Shown here piece by piece: positions 51,350 through 60,629 of a stretch of 64,000 nucleotides of DNA; position 1 is the first letter of the stretch, and the number at the start of each line of letters is the position of its first letter. The DNA comes from Rubrivivax sp. (lineage in GTDB: Bacteria > Pseudomonadota > Gammaproteobacteria > Burkholderiales > Burkholderiaceae). The position numbers and the translations under genes are program-made. Below the pieces are notes generated by a model, which searched no databases, was not told where the DNA came from, and saw nothing but the letters and a program-made list of their open reading frames with translations. Where the stretch lies: NCBI GenBank assembly GCA_016790225.1, contig JAEUOZ010000019.1:1-64000 (forward strand), in the 5' to 3' direction.

Positions 51350-52388
51350 AGCTGAAGCGGGCGCCGCGGCCGGGCTCGGCCTCGGCGCGGATCTCGCCGC
51401 CGTGGCGGTGCACGATGCGCAGCACCGAAGCCAGGCCGATGCCCGTGCCGGGAAACTCGCTGCTGGCGTGCAGGCGCTGAAACAACCCGAAGAGCCGCGC
51501 CGCGGAGCGCACGTCGAAGCCCGCCCCGTTGTCGGAAACCTCAAAGCGCCGCAGGCCCGCGGGTGCTGGCTCGGCCAGGGCGCGCAGGCGGATCTGCGGC
51601 TGGGCCGTCTTGCCGGTGTACTTCCAGGCGTTGCCCAGCAGGTTTTCCAGCATCTGGCGCAGCAGCAGCGCATCGCCCTGGACTCGCAGCCCGGGTTCGA
51701 TGTCGACCTGTACCGTCCGAGCCGGCTGCGACTGGCGCAGATCCTCGACGATCGACAGCGCCATCTGCGACAGGTCCACGGGCTGCAGCTGCAGCGGCTG
51801 CGCAGACAGCTGCGCCAGCGAGAGCATGGCGTCGATCATCGAATTCATGCGCATCGACGCGCCCAGCATGCGATCGATGTGGTCGTTGCCGATGCGATCC
51901 AACTGTCGACCGTAGTCTTCCTTCAGGATGCGCGCAAAGCCCTCCATCACCCGCAGTGGTGCGCGCAGATCGTGCGACAGCGCATAGCTGAACGCGGCCG
52001 CATCGTCCAGGCGATGCACATCGCGTTCGTGGGCCGAGGCCACGGTGGCGGAGGCTGAGGCCCGGCCCGCGCTGGCGGGGGGCTCTCTCTTGACGGCCGA
52101 CGACGGCGGCTGCCCCGGGGGCGCGAGCGGTTTCGTGGCCGCTGGCATGCGCCGCCCCAGCATCCAGCCGAGCACGGCCACCACGATCAGCGCCACACAG
52201 GCGAAGAGCCAGGGCCCCAGCCCCGGCGCGCCGGCCCCGGTTTCGGCCGCGGATGCCCAGCCAGGCGCGCCCAGCATCAGTGCCAGCGTGGCGGGCCCGC
52301 GCACGAGGCCGGGCCCGGTTGCGCTCGGCGGGCCTGCAGGCCCGCTGCGAGCCAGCGGCGGGGCAGTTCGGGCGGCAGTGCGGCGCAT
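51333..52388 (-). CDS. Sensor histidine kinase with an N-terminal membrane anchor
   Basis: 351 aa from the ATG at 52388 (an upstream GTG-type start at 52445 is less likely). A signal-like hydrophobic stretch ending near AGWASA-type residues (LALMLGAPGWASA) and one membrane helix (LFACVALIVVAVLGWML) frame a short N-terminal region, with no recognisable sensor domain. The kinase core shows FSYALSHDLRAPLRVMEGFA (His about 139), LENLLGNAWKYT, VSDNGAGFD and GTGIGLASVLRIV. The 3' end overlaps the ANTAR regulator by 17 bases tail-to-tail. It is divergent from the HPt gene, a possible relay partner. Confidence 0.88.
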   Translation of the reverse strand: MRRTAARTAPPLARSGPAGPPSATGPGLVRGPATLALMLGAPGWASAAETGAGAPGLGPWLFACVALIVVAVLGWMLGRRMPAATKPLAPPGQPPSSAVKREPPASAGRASASATVASAHERDVHRLDDAAAFSYALSHDLRAPLRVMEGFARILKEDYGRQLDRIGNDHIDRMLGASMRMNSMIDAMLSLAQLSAQPLQLQPVDLSQMALSIVEDLRQSQPARTVQVDIEPGLRVQGDALLLRQMLENLLGNAWKYTGKTAQPQIRLRALAEPAPAGLRRFEVSDNGAGFDVRSAARLFGLFQRLHASSEFPGTGIGLASVLRIVHRHGGEIRAEAEPGRGARFSFTLPG

Positions 52389-52587
52389 CGGCGGATTGTA
52401 GGCAGCCGACCTTCCGCGCCCCGGGGCGCGCCGGGGTCCGGTCAAGTTGCCTGGCCCGGTGCCGAAACTGAGTCGAACGGAGCGCCTCGGTGTGGACGGC
52501 GCCCATCGCAGCGCGGCGACAAGCCCCTTTCTGGCCCGCAGTTGCTGTGATACCGGCTTTCAGGTTTTCGCACAATCGAGGTCACCC

Positions 52588-53010
52588 ATGCCCACAGATG
52601 TCACGCCGTCGGCTCCCGGCTCCTGCTCGTCCGGGAGCGGTGACCCTCCGTCGCTGGATCCGGTTGCCCTGGAACAGCTGAGGCTGCTCGATCCGACCGG
52701 CGCCGCCAACATCGTGGTGCGTGTACTGGAAACCTACCAGCGCTCGCTCACCCGCTCGATGCAGGAAGCCCAGGCCGCGCGTGCGGCGGGCGATCACTCC
52801 ACCCTGGGCCGGCTGACCCATACGCTGCGCTCATCCTCGGCCAGCGTGGGCGCCCTGCAGTTCTCGGCCCTGTGCAAGGAGATCGAAGCCTTGGTCCGCG
52901 AAGGCCGCACGGGCGAGCTGGAATCCCGGCTGGATGCGCTTCAAGATGAAAGTGTGCGCGTACAGGCTGCATTAGCCGCTATGCTCTCACCGAGAGGATC
53001 TGCTGCGTGA
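52588..53010 (+). CDS. Histidine phosphotransfer (HPt) domain protein
   Basis: 140 aa from the ATG at 52588 (GAGG 8 bases upstream). After a Ser/Pro-rich start it is a four-helix HPt domain: NIVVRVLETYQRSLTRSMQE, then GRLTHTLRSSSASVGALQFS with the phospho-accepting His at about 78. It passes phosphoryl groups between a kinase and a receiver. Its stop overlaps the GTG start of the REC-PAS-GGDEF-EAL gene, so the receiver of that protein is its most likely partner. The frame is open further upstream but without coding character. Confidence 0.9.
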   Translation: MPTDVTPSAPGSCSSGSGDPPSLDPVALEQLRLLDPTGAANIVVRVLETYQRSLTRSMQEAQAARAAGDHSTLGRLTHTLRSSSASVGALQFSALCKEIEALVREGRTGELESRLDALQDESVRVQAALAAMLSPRGSAA

Positions 53011-55265
53011 CGCTGCCCACCGCCTTCTTCGGCGAAGTCGATGCTGGTCCCCCGCCCCGGGTGCTTCTGGTCGACGACGACGAGGTCAACCTGTTGCTCA
53101 CCACGCTCGCCCTGCGCGAGCGGGGCTTTGTCATTACCGGCGCAGCCAGCGGTGAGGATGCGCTGAGCCTGTTGCAGAGCAGCGCGCCGGACGTCGTGGT
53201 GCTCGATGCGGTGATGCCCGGGCTGGACGGGTTTGCCACCTGCGAACGGCTGCGCGGGCTGCCGGGCCACTCCAATACCCCGGTGCTGATGCTCACGGGC
53301 CTTGACGACGACGCCTCGATCGCCCGCGCCTACCAGGCCGGCGCCACGGACTTCTTCGTCAAGGCCAACCAGTGGAGCCTGCTGGCCGGTCGGCTGCGCT
53401 ACCTGCTTCGCTCGGCGCGCACGCGCCTGGAACTCGAGAGCAGCAAGGCCAAGCTCGCACGCGCCCAGGATCTGGCCCGCATGGGCAGCTTCGAGTGGCG
53501 TCCGCGGCCGCAGATCGCGGCCGGGCGGCTGGATCTTTCGGCCGAAGCGATGCGGGTTTTCGGCGTGGGCCCGGAAGATGGTTTTTCCATGGGCCGGCTG
53601 CTGCGCATGGTGCAGCGAGACAACCGGCGTCCCGTGCTGCGCATGCTGGCCGAGGCACAGGCCCATGGCAGCGTGCTGGCCACGGATCTGGCGGTCACGC
53701 TGCCGGATGGGCGCGCGCGCATCGTGCACCTGGAAGCCGAGCCGGAGTTCAACGAGCACGGCGTGGCCACCGGCTACACGGGCATCGTGCAGGACGTGAC
53801 CGACCGTCGCAGTGCGGAAGACAAGATCCGCCACCTGGCCAACTACGATTCGCTGACCGGCCTGCCCAATCGCCGCCAGCTGATGTGGCGCACCGAGCGT
53901 GCGCTGGAGCACGCCCGGTTGCAGGGCCATGCCTGCGCGCTGCTGCTGATCGATCTGGATCGCTTCAAGGTCATCAACGACACGCTGGGCCATGCGGCCG
54001 GCGACGAGATGCTCTGCGAGGTCGCCAACCGGCTGAGGTCCTGCGTCAGGCATTGCGAGCAGGTCGTCGAAGGCACGCTCGATTCGGCCGGCTCGCGTGC
54101 GCACCGCACGCTGGAAGCCGCCGGCCGTCTGGGCGGCGACGAGTTTGTGGCCCTGCTGCCGGACGTGAGCGACGAGCAGGATGCGGAGCGGGTGGCCGCG
54201 CGCATCCTGGATGCCCTGCGCCAGCCGATGCTGGTGGCCGGCCAGGAGTGCTTCATCACCGCCAGCGTGGGCATCGCGGTCTATCCACGCGACGGTCAGA
54301 GCGTGCTGGATCTGTTGCGCAATTCCGACGTGGCCATGTATGCCGTCAAGGCCGCCGGCCGCAATGCCGCGACGCTGTATTCCCCCGTGCTGGCCGGCCG
54401 CGGCCGCGAGAAGCTGGAGCTGGAGACCGCGCTGCACAAGGCGATCGAGCGCAATGAGCTCGTGCTGCACTACCAGCCCAAGGTCGACGTGCGCTCGGCC
54501 CGCATGGTCGGCGCCGAGGCGCTGATGCGCTGGCAGCGCGGCGCCGTGCTCGTGCCACCGGGGGATTTCATTCCGCTGGCCGAAGAATCCGGCCTGATCG
54601 TGCCGATGTCGGAATGGGCGCTGCGCGAGGCGGCGCGCCAGGCCAAGGCCTGGGCCGATGCCTGGGGCTTCAGCGACGCGATCGCCGTGAACATGCCCAC
54701 GCGCCTGATCGAGCGCTCGGATCTGGTCGAGCACATCCACCAGGCCGTCACCACCTTCGGCGTGCCCCACCGCGCGATCCAGCTGGAGCTGACCGAGACC
54801 GGCCTGATGAAGGATCTGCAGGAGGTCATGCCCTCGCTGCACCGGCTCAACGAACTGGGCGTGGAGATCTCGGTGGATGACTTCGGGACGGGCTATTCCT
54901 CCCTGGCCTACCTGACCTCGCTGCCCATCTCGGAACTCAAGATCGATCGCAGCTTCGTGCGCGATCTGGGCGTCACGCCGCAGAGCAGCGCCGTGGTCAC
55001 GGCCATCATCGCGCTGGCCCGCTCACTGGGCTTGCGTGTGGTGGCCGAGGGTGTGGAGAGCCTGCGCCAGATGGAGGTGCTGCACCGCCTGGGCTGCAGC
55101 CTGATGCAGGGTTTCCTGTTCAGCAAGCCGATCCCGGCCGATCAGGTGGAGCCCTGGCTGCAGCAGACCGTGCTGCCGCGCAAGGCGCCGTGGATCTCCA
55201 AGGCGGCCGAGGTCAACCCGGGGCTTGCGCCGCTGTCGCGCACGCTGGCGGGACCTAACGTCTGA
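53007..55265 (+). CDS. REC-PAS-GGDEF-EAL cyclic di-GMP turnover protein
   Basis: 752 aa from the GTG at 53007, which overlaps the HPt stop (GTGA). The receiver domain (about 15-135) has VLLVDDDEVN and phospho-Asp in VVVLDAVMPGLDG. A PAS domain spans about 155-275. The GGDEF domain (about 280-450) has an intact RLGGDEF (376-380) and YDSLTGLPNRR. The EAL domain (about 470-715) has an intact EAL (504-506), QLELTETGLM, VDDFGTGYSS and KIDRSFV. Both activities look possible. An insertion of roughly 18 residues sits just before GGDEF (about 350-372). Confidence 0.93.
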   Translation: MTLPTAFFGEVDAGPPPRVLLVDDDEVNLLLTTLALRERGFVITGAASGEDALSLLQSSAPDVVVLDAVMPGLDGFATCERLRGLPGHSNTPVLMLTGLDDDASIARAYQAGATDFFVKANQWSLLAGRLRYLLRSARTRLELESSKAKLARAQDLARMGSFEWRPRPQIAAGRLDLSAEAMRVFGVGPEDGFSMGRLLRMVQRDNRRPVLRMLAEAQAHGSVLATDLAVTLPDGRARIVHLEAEPEFNEHGVATGYTGIVQDVTDRRSAEDKIRHLANYDSLTGLPNRRQLMWRTERALEHARLQGHACALLLIDLDRFKVINDTLGHAAGDEMLCEVANRLRSCVRHCEQVVEGTLDSAGSRAHRTLEAAGRLGGDEFVALLPDVSDEQDAERVAARILDALRQPMLVAGQECFITASVGIAVYPRDGQSVLDLLRNSDVAMYAVKAAGRNAATLYSPVLAGRGREKLELETALHKAIERNELVLHYQPKVDVRSARMVGAEALMRWQRGAVLVPPGDFIPLAEESGLIVPMSEWALREAARQAKAWADAWGFSDAIAVNMPTRLIERSDLVEHIHQAVTTFGVPHRAIQLELTETGLMKDLQEVMPSLHRLNELGVEISVDDFGTGYSSLAYLTSLPISELKIDRSFVRDLGVTPQSSAVVTAIIALARSLGLRVVAEGVESLRQMEVLHRLGCSLMQGFLFSKPIPADQVEPWLQQTVLPRKAPWISKAAEVNPGLAPLSRTLAGPNV

Positions 55266-55351
55266 CGACAGCGGCGTTGCCGCTCCGGCGTCTGGCCGGC
55301 GATTCCGGCCGGTGGTTCTGGCCGTGGAGGACCGCGGAGCGCCGCAGCAGC
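55266..55351. terminator. Hairpin-containing spacer between convergent genes
   Basis: The 86-base spacer contains GCGGC-GTT-GCCGC (55271-55283) and GGCCGG-CGATT-CCGGCC (55294-55310), two GC-only hairpins. They probably help end transcription of the c-di-GMP gene and the opposing PHP gene. No T-run is present, so confidence is moderate. Confidence 0.45.
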
Positions 55352-56212
55352 CTACGGCGCGCGCAGCACGCGATCCTGCAGCACCGTCCACACCGGTGTG
55401 AGGCGGCCGCCCAGCGCGGGCAAGGTCCCCAGCTCGGTGCGGCTCTCGCCGGGCGAATGGAAATCGCTGCCGCGTGAAGCCAGCAGACCGAACTCCAGCG
55501 CCATGTCGGCATACTTGAGCTGATCGGCGGTCGAGTGGCTGCCGGTCACCACTTCCACGCCGCGTCCGCCGTGGGCCATGAATTCGGTGAACAGCGCGTA
55601 TTCGGCCGTGGGCGTGAAGTCGTAGCGCGCGGGGTGGGCGATCACGGCCTCGCCGCCGGCCCCGGTGATCCAGTTGACGGCGTCGCCCAGGCGGGCCCAG
55701 CGGTGTGGCACGAAGCCGGGCTTGCCCTCGGCCAGATAGCGCGAGAAGACTTCGTGCGTGCTGCTGCACACACCGGTCTCGACGATGTAGCGCGCGAAGT
55801 GCGTGCGCGAGATCAGATCCGGGTTGCCCACGTACTTCAGCGCGCCCTCATAGGCGCCGCGGATGCCCACCTTGGCCAGTTCGTCGGCCATCTCCTGCGC
55901 GCGCTCGGCGCGGCCGCCGCGGGTGGCGGCCAGCCCCTGACGCAGCACCGCGTCTTCGTGATCGAAGCCCAGGCCGACGATGTGCACCGTGACACCGGCG
56001 AAAGTCACCGAGATCTCCACGCCGGTGAGCACATCCAGCCCCCACTCGTGCGCCGCGGCGATGGCGCGGGCCTGGCCGCCGACCTCGTCATGGTCGGTCA
56101 GCGCCCAGAGCTCCACGCCGTTGGCACGCGCCCGTTCGGCCAGGGCCTCGGGCTGCAGCGTGCCGTCCGACACCACGGAATGGCAGTGCAGATCGGCGTT
56201 GAGGAGGTTCAC
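55352..56212 (-). CDS. PHP-domain phosphoesterase (RNase AM / YciV family)
   Basis: 286 aa from the GTG at 56212. All PHP metal-binding motifs are present: DLHCHSVVSDGTLQPEALAE (7-26), LTDHDEVGG, TGVEISVTF, EAVIAHPARYDF and ASRGSDFHSP. Members of this family in E. coli (YciV, renamed RNase AM) hydrolyse 5' ends of short RNAs and 3',5'-bisphosphate nucleotides; this is family knowledge. It lies apart from the flagellar genes and has no obvious partner. It is convergent with the c-di-GMP gene and 91 bases after the lol block in the same direction. Confidence 0.92.
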   Translation of the reverse strand: MNLLNADLHCHSVVSDGTLQPEALAERARANGVELWALTDHDEVGGQARAIAAAHEWGLDVLTGVEISVTFAGVTVHIVGLGFDHEDAVLRQGLAATRGGRAERAQEMADELAKVGIRGAYEGALKYVGNPDLISRTHFARYIVETGVCSSTHEVFSRYLAEGKPGFVPHRWARLGDAVNWITGAGGEAVIAHPARYDFTPTAEYALFTEFMAHGGRGVEVVTGSHSTADQLKYADMALEFGLLASRGSDFHSPGESRTELGTLPALGGRLTPVWTVLQDRVLRAP

Positions 56213-56303
56213 GCCGTCATTCTAGGAAGGCGGGCATGTCCGCGCCGCGGCGCGGTCTCTGAGTGGGGCACGGCTGTTCCCGGCACCCGCACGGCGCACC
56301 GCG

Positions 56304-57617
56304 CTATTCGTGCCGCAGCGCCTGCGCCGGATCCACGCGGCTGGCGCGCCAGCTCGGGTAGAGCGTGGACACCAGGGCCAGCAGCAGCGACACCGCGGCG
56401 ATCGGCAGCACATCGGAGGCCAGCGGCTGGCTGGGCAGCCTGGAGACCAGGTACACGCTGGCCGGCAGCAGCGGCTGGCCCAGCAGGCCTTCGATCAGCG
56501 GCACGATGACATCCAGGTTCAGCGCCAGCAACAGGCCCAGCGCCACGCCGGCCAGCGTCCCCAGCAGCCCGGCCATGGCGCCCTGGACCATGAAGATGCC
56601 CATCACCGAGCGCGGGCTGGCGCCCAGCGTGCGCAGGATGGCGATGTCGGCCCGCTTGTCGGTGACCGTCATCACCAGCGTGCTCACCAGATTGAAGGCG
56701 GCCACGGCCACGATCAGCGTGAGGATCAGGCCCAGCATGCGCTTCTGCTGCGCCACGGCCTCGAACCAGTGGCGGTTGCTGCCGGTCCAGTCGCGCACCA
56801 CGGCCTGCTGGGGCCAGCGCGCGGCCAGGCGCGCAGCCACCTGTGGCGCCTGCAGCGGATCGTGAAGGCGCAGCCGCAGCCCTTCGCGCACCTGGCCGGG
56901 CGCCAGCTGGCGCACATCGTCCCGGTGCATCAGCGCCCAGGCGGCGTCGTACTGATGGTGGCCGGCACTGAAGCTGCCCAGCAGCTGCAGACCGATGACT
57001 CGCGGTGCCGTGGCCGCGGCGCTGCCGGGTTCTGCCGGCAGCACCAGGGCGACAGGCTGGCCGGGGCGTGCCGCGCCCGCCGCGCCCGCCGAGGGCAGCC
57101 CGAGCGTGCGCGCGAGCTCGCTGCCCAGCAGGATGTGCCGGCTGCCCGGCTGCAGCTGCGGCAGCAGCGCCTGCGGGCCGCTGGCCAGGCGCTCGGCCAG
57201 CCCGGAGACCGCCGGCTCTGCCGCCGGATCGATGCCCTGCACCCAGACGCCGCGCATCTGCTCGCCATGACCCAGCAGACCCTGCAGCGAAGCAAAGGGC
57301 GCGGCGGCGCGCACGGCCGGATCCTGCAGCGCCTCGCGCATCAGCTGCGGGCTCTGCGCCGCCGCATCGCCCAGGATCTGCACCTCCACGTGGGAGATGA
57401 CATCCAGCATGCGATCACGCACCTCGGTGCGAAACCCGTTCATCACCGAGAGCACGACGATCAGCGCCGCCACGCCCAGCGTGATGCCGGCCACCGAGAG
57501 CGCTGCGATGAAGCTGACGAAGCCGCTGCTTGCGCGTGCGCCGCCCGGCCGGCCGCCGCGCAGGTAGCGCCAGCCGATCTGCCACTCGTAGCCCAGAGCT
57601 TCCCGTCCGGCCTTCAC
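56304..57617 (-). CDS. lolE: Lipoprotein-releasing ABC transporter permease (second copy, LolC/LolE family)
   Basis: Inner-membrane permease that releases lipoproteins to LolA. 437 aa from the GTG at 57617, three bases after the lolD stop. It begins [13 protein letters not shown], has an N-terminal membrane helix (SVAGITLGVAALIVVLSVMN), a periplasmic MacB-like domain (about 75-285) and three C-terminal FtsX helices, including [20 protein letters not shown] and the ending [18 protein letters not shown]. It is a paralogue of the permease at 58297, nearly identical in the membrane half. Which copy is the functional LolC or LolE cannot be decided here. Confidence 0.9.
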   Translation of the reverse strand: MKAGREALGYEWQIGWRYLRGGRPGGARASSGFVSFIAALSVAGITLGVAALIVVLSVMNGFRTEVRDRMLDVISHVEVQILGDAAAQSPQLMREALQDPAVRAAAPFASLQGLLGHGEQMRGVWVQGIDPAAEPAVSGLAERLASGPQALLPQLQPGSRHILLGSELARTLGLPSAGAAGAARPGQPVALVLPAEPGSAAATAPRVIGLQLLGSFSAGHHQYDAAWALMHRDDVRQLAPGQVREGLRLRLHDPLQAPQVAARLAARWPQQAVVRDWTGSNRHWFEAVAQQKRMLGLILTLIVAVAAFNLVSTLVMTVTDKRADIAILRTLGASPRSVMGIFMVQGAMAGLLGTLAGVALGLLLALNLDVIVPLIEGLLGQPLLPASVYLVSRLPSQPLASDVLPIAAVSLLLALVSTLYPSWRASRVDPAQALRHE

Positions 57618-57620
57618 AGG

Positions 57621-58296
<676 letters not shown>

Positions 58297-58304
<8 letters not shown>

Positions 58305-59586
58305 GGCGCAGGGCCTGGGCAGGGTGGATGCGGCTGGCGCGCCAGCTCGGGTAGAGCGTGGCCAGGAAGGCCAGCAGCAGCGACAGCAGGCCGATGGGCA
58401 CGATGTCCGATGCCAGGGGCTGGCTGGGCATGCGCGAGATCAGGTAGATGCTGCCCGGCAGGAAGGCGATGCCCAGCGCCCGCTCGATGGCCGGCACGAT
58501 GACGTCGATGTTCAGCGCCACCCCCACACCGGTCAGCAGCCCGGCGAATGTTCCGATCACCCCCGCCAGCGCGCCCTGCACGACGAAGATGCCCATGATG
58601 CTGTGCGGGCTGGCGCCCAGGGTGCGCAGGATGGCGATGTCGGCGCGCTTGTCGGTGACGGTCATGACGAGCGTGCTGACCAGGTTGAAGGCCGCCACGG
58701 CCACGATGAGCATCAGGATGATGCCCATCAGGCGCTTTTCCACCTGCACGGCGTCATACCAGTTGGCGTTCACGCGGGTCCAGTCGCGCACCAGCAGGCC
58801 GGCGGGCAGAGCCGCCGCGAGTTGCGCAGAGACCTCGCGTGCCTGCAGCTGATCGGCCAGCTTGAGCTGCACGCCGCTGGGCCCTTCCAGCCGGAAAAGC
58901 CGTGCGGCGTCATCCAGGTGGATCATCGCCAGCGAAGCGTCCAGTTCGAAGTGGCCGGAATCGAACACGCCGCTGACCGTGAACTGCTTGAGCCGCGGCA
59001 GCACGCCGGCCGGCGTGACCTGGCCGCCGGGCGCGACCAGGGTGAGCTTGTCGCCGGGCCGCAGATCCAGCTGCCGCGCCAGTTCACCGCCCAGCACGAT
59101 GTTCCACGTGCCGGCCTGCAGCGTGCCCAGCAGCGCGGGTTCCAGCGGGCTGCCGGCCGGCAGGATGCGCGCTTCCTCGGCCGGATCGATGCCACGCACC
59201 AGCGCGCCGCGCAGCCCCTGGCCGCGGCCCAGCAGGGCCTGCACGGCGATGAAGGGCGCCGCCGCCTGCACGCGCGCATCGGCCGCCCGGGCGGCGGCCG
59301 CGGTGCTGCGCCAGTCGGTGAGCGCGTTGCCCTGCGCATCGCTGATCTCGGCATGCGGGATCACGCTGAGCATGCGGTCCCGCACTTCCTTCTGGAAGCC
59401 GTTCATCACGCTCAGGATGATGATCAGCGCGGCCACGCCCAGTGCGATGCCCAGCACCGAGATCGCGGAGATGAAGGAGATGAAGCCATTGCGGCCCGCC
59501 GCGCTGCCGGTGGCTGCATGGCGACGCCCGCCGCGCGTGTAGCGCCAGCCGATCTGCCATTCGAAGTGCTGCCAGGGCGCCGTCAT
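58297..59586 (-). CDS. lolC: Lipoprotein-releasing ABC transporter permease (first copy, LolC/LolE family)
   Basis: First gene of the lol operon, 429 aa. It starts [16 protein letters not shown] and has an N-terminal membrane helix ([20 protein letters not shown]) and [19 protein letters not shown] region typical of LolC. A periplasmic domain (about 70-275) includes [20 protein letters not shown]. The C-terminal FtsX region has [20 protein letters not shown] and ends [18 protein letters not shown]. It overlaps lolD. A two-permease arrangement (C-D-E) matches E. coli; many relatives instead have one LolF-type permease. Confidence 0.93.
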
Positions 59587-59654
59587 CGGGCCGCGATGCT
59601 ACCGTGGGCCGTTGACGCCAGGCCTGTGCACCGCGCCGTCCGGATAATGCGGCG

Positions 59655-60629
59655 ATGCACCTGATCGTTCCCTTTGCGGCGCCCTTGTCGGCGGCGCTGC
59701 GCGCGCAGTTCGGTGCGCTGCGCGCCCCGGCGCTGCAGGCCTGGCTGCAGCGCCAGCCGCCGCCGCAGACCTTCGTGGCCGGCGACGAATGGAGCCTGAG
59801 CACGCCGCACGAGCGGGCACTGAGCCAGCTGATGGGCTGGCCGGCGGCCGACGGCCTGGTGCCGCTGGCGCAAGCGCAGGCGATGCAGCAAGGTCTGGCC
59901 GAGGCCGCGCGTCCGGGCTGGGCCTGCGTGGCACCCACGCACTGGAGCCTGGGGACCGAGCAGATCAGCCTGTTTGCGCCGGAGCTGCTGAACCTGGACG
60001 TTGAATCCTCGCGCGCCTTCTTTCAGGCCATCGGCGAACTCTTCACCAGCGAGGGTTTCGCGTGGCACTGGCTCGGCCCCACGCAGTGGCTGTGCCGGCA
60101 CGATGAGCTGGCCGAGCTGCCCACCGCTTCGCTGGACCGCGTGATCGGCCGCAATGTCGACCGCTGGCTCACGCCGCATCCGCGTGCCCGGCGCCTGCGC
60201 CGCCTGCAAAACGAGGCGCAGATGCTGATGCATGGTCATGCGCTGAACGAGCCGCGCGAAGCGCAGGGCCTGCTGCCGCTGAACAGCCTGTGGTGCAGCG
60301 GCACGGGCAGCCTGGACGTGGCACAGGGCGAGACGCCCGAGGCCGCGCAGATTCACGCGGCCCTGCGCGGCCCTGCGCTGCAGGAAGACGCCGCCGGCTG
60401 GGCGCAGGCCTTTGCGCAAGCGGATGCGCAGGTCTTCGGGCCCTGGATCGCGCAGCACGGTGAAGACCCGGCCTCCAGCCTCATCCTGTGCGGCGAGCGC
60501 CAGGCCAGCCGCTGGAGCGGCGGTCCGCCGTCCCGGGGCAGCGGCTTCTGGCCCGCGCTCGGGCGCCGGCTGGGCCTGGGCGCATCGGCTGATCCTGCGC
60601 GTTGGCCGCAGTGGCTGGAGCCTCTGTGA
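59655..60629 (+). CDS. Conserved protein of the RpfE-like type, upstream of recJ
   Basis: 324 aa with no membrane segment. It starts MHLIVPFAAP and contains ERALSQLMGWPAADGLVPLA, APTHWSLGTEQISLFAPELL and LPLNSLWCSGTGSLD, which I recognise as an uncharacterised family often labelled RpfE-type regulatory protein and found next to recJ in Xanthomonas and betaproteobacteria. Its biochemical role is not established. GATAAT stands about 10 bases before the ATG and may be a -10 element. The stop overlaps the recJ GTG (GTGA). Naming is from memory of the family and should be treated as tentative. Confidence 0.7.
   Translation: MHLIVPFAAPLSAALRAQFGALRAPALQAWLQRQPPPQTFVAGDEWSLSTPHERALSQLMGWPAADGLVPLAQAQAMQQGLAEAARPGWACVAPTHWSLGTEQISLFAPELLNLDVESSRAFFQAIGELFTSEGFAWHWLGPTQWLCRHDELAELPTASLDRVIGRNVDRWLTPHPRARRLRRLQNEAQMLMHGHALNEPREAQGLLPLNSLWCSGTGSLDVAQGETPEAAQIHAALRGPALQEDAAGWAQAFAQADAQVFGPWIAQHGEDPASSLILCGERQASRWSGGPPSRGSGFWPALGRRLGLGASADPARWPQWLEPL

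Noticed and set aside
60602..60625. TTG start for recJ eight codons earlier
   Set aside because: The GTG at 60626 overlaps the preceding stop in the GTGA pattern used repeatedly here and gives a normal RecJ N-terminus.
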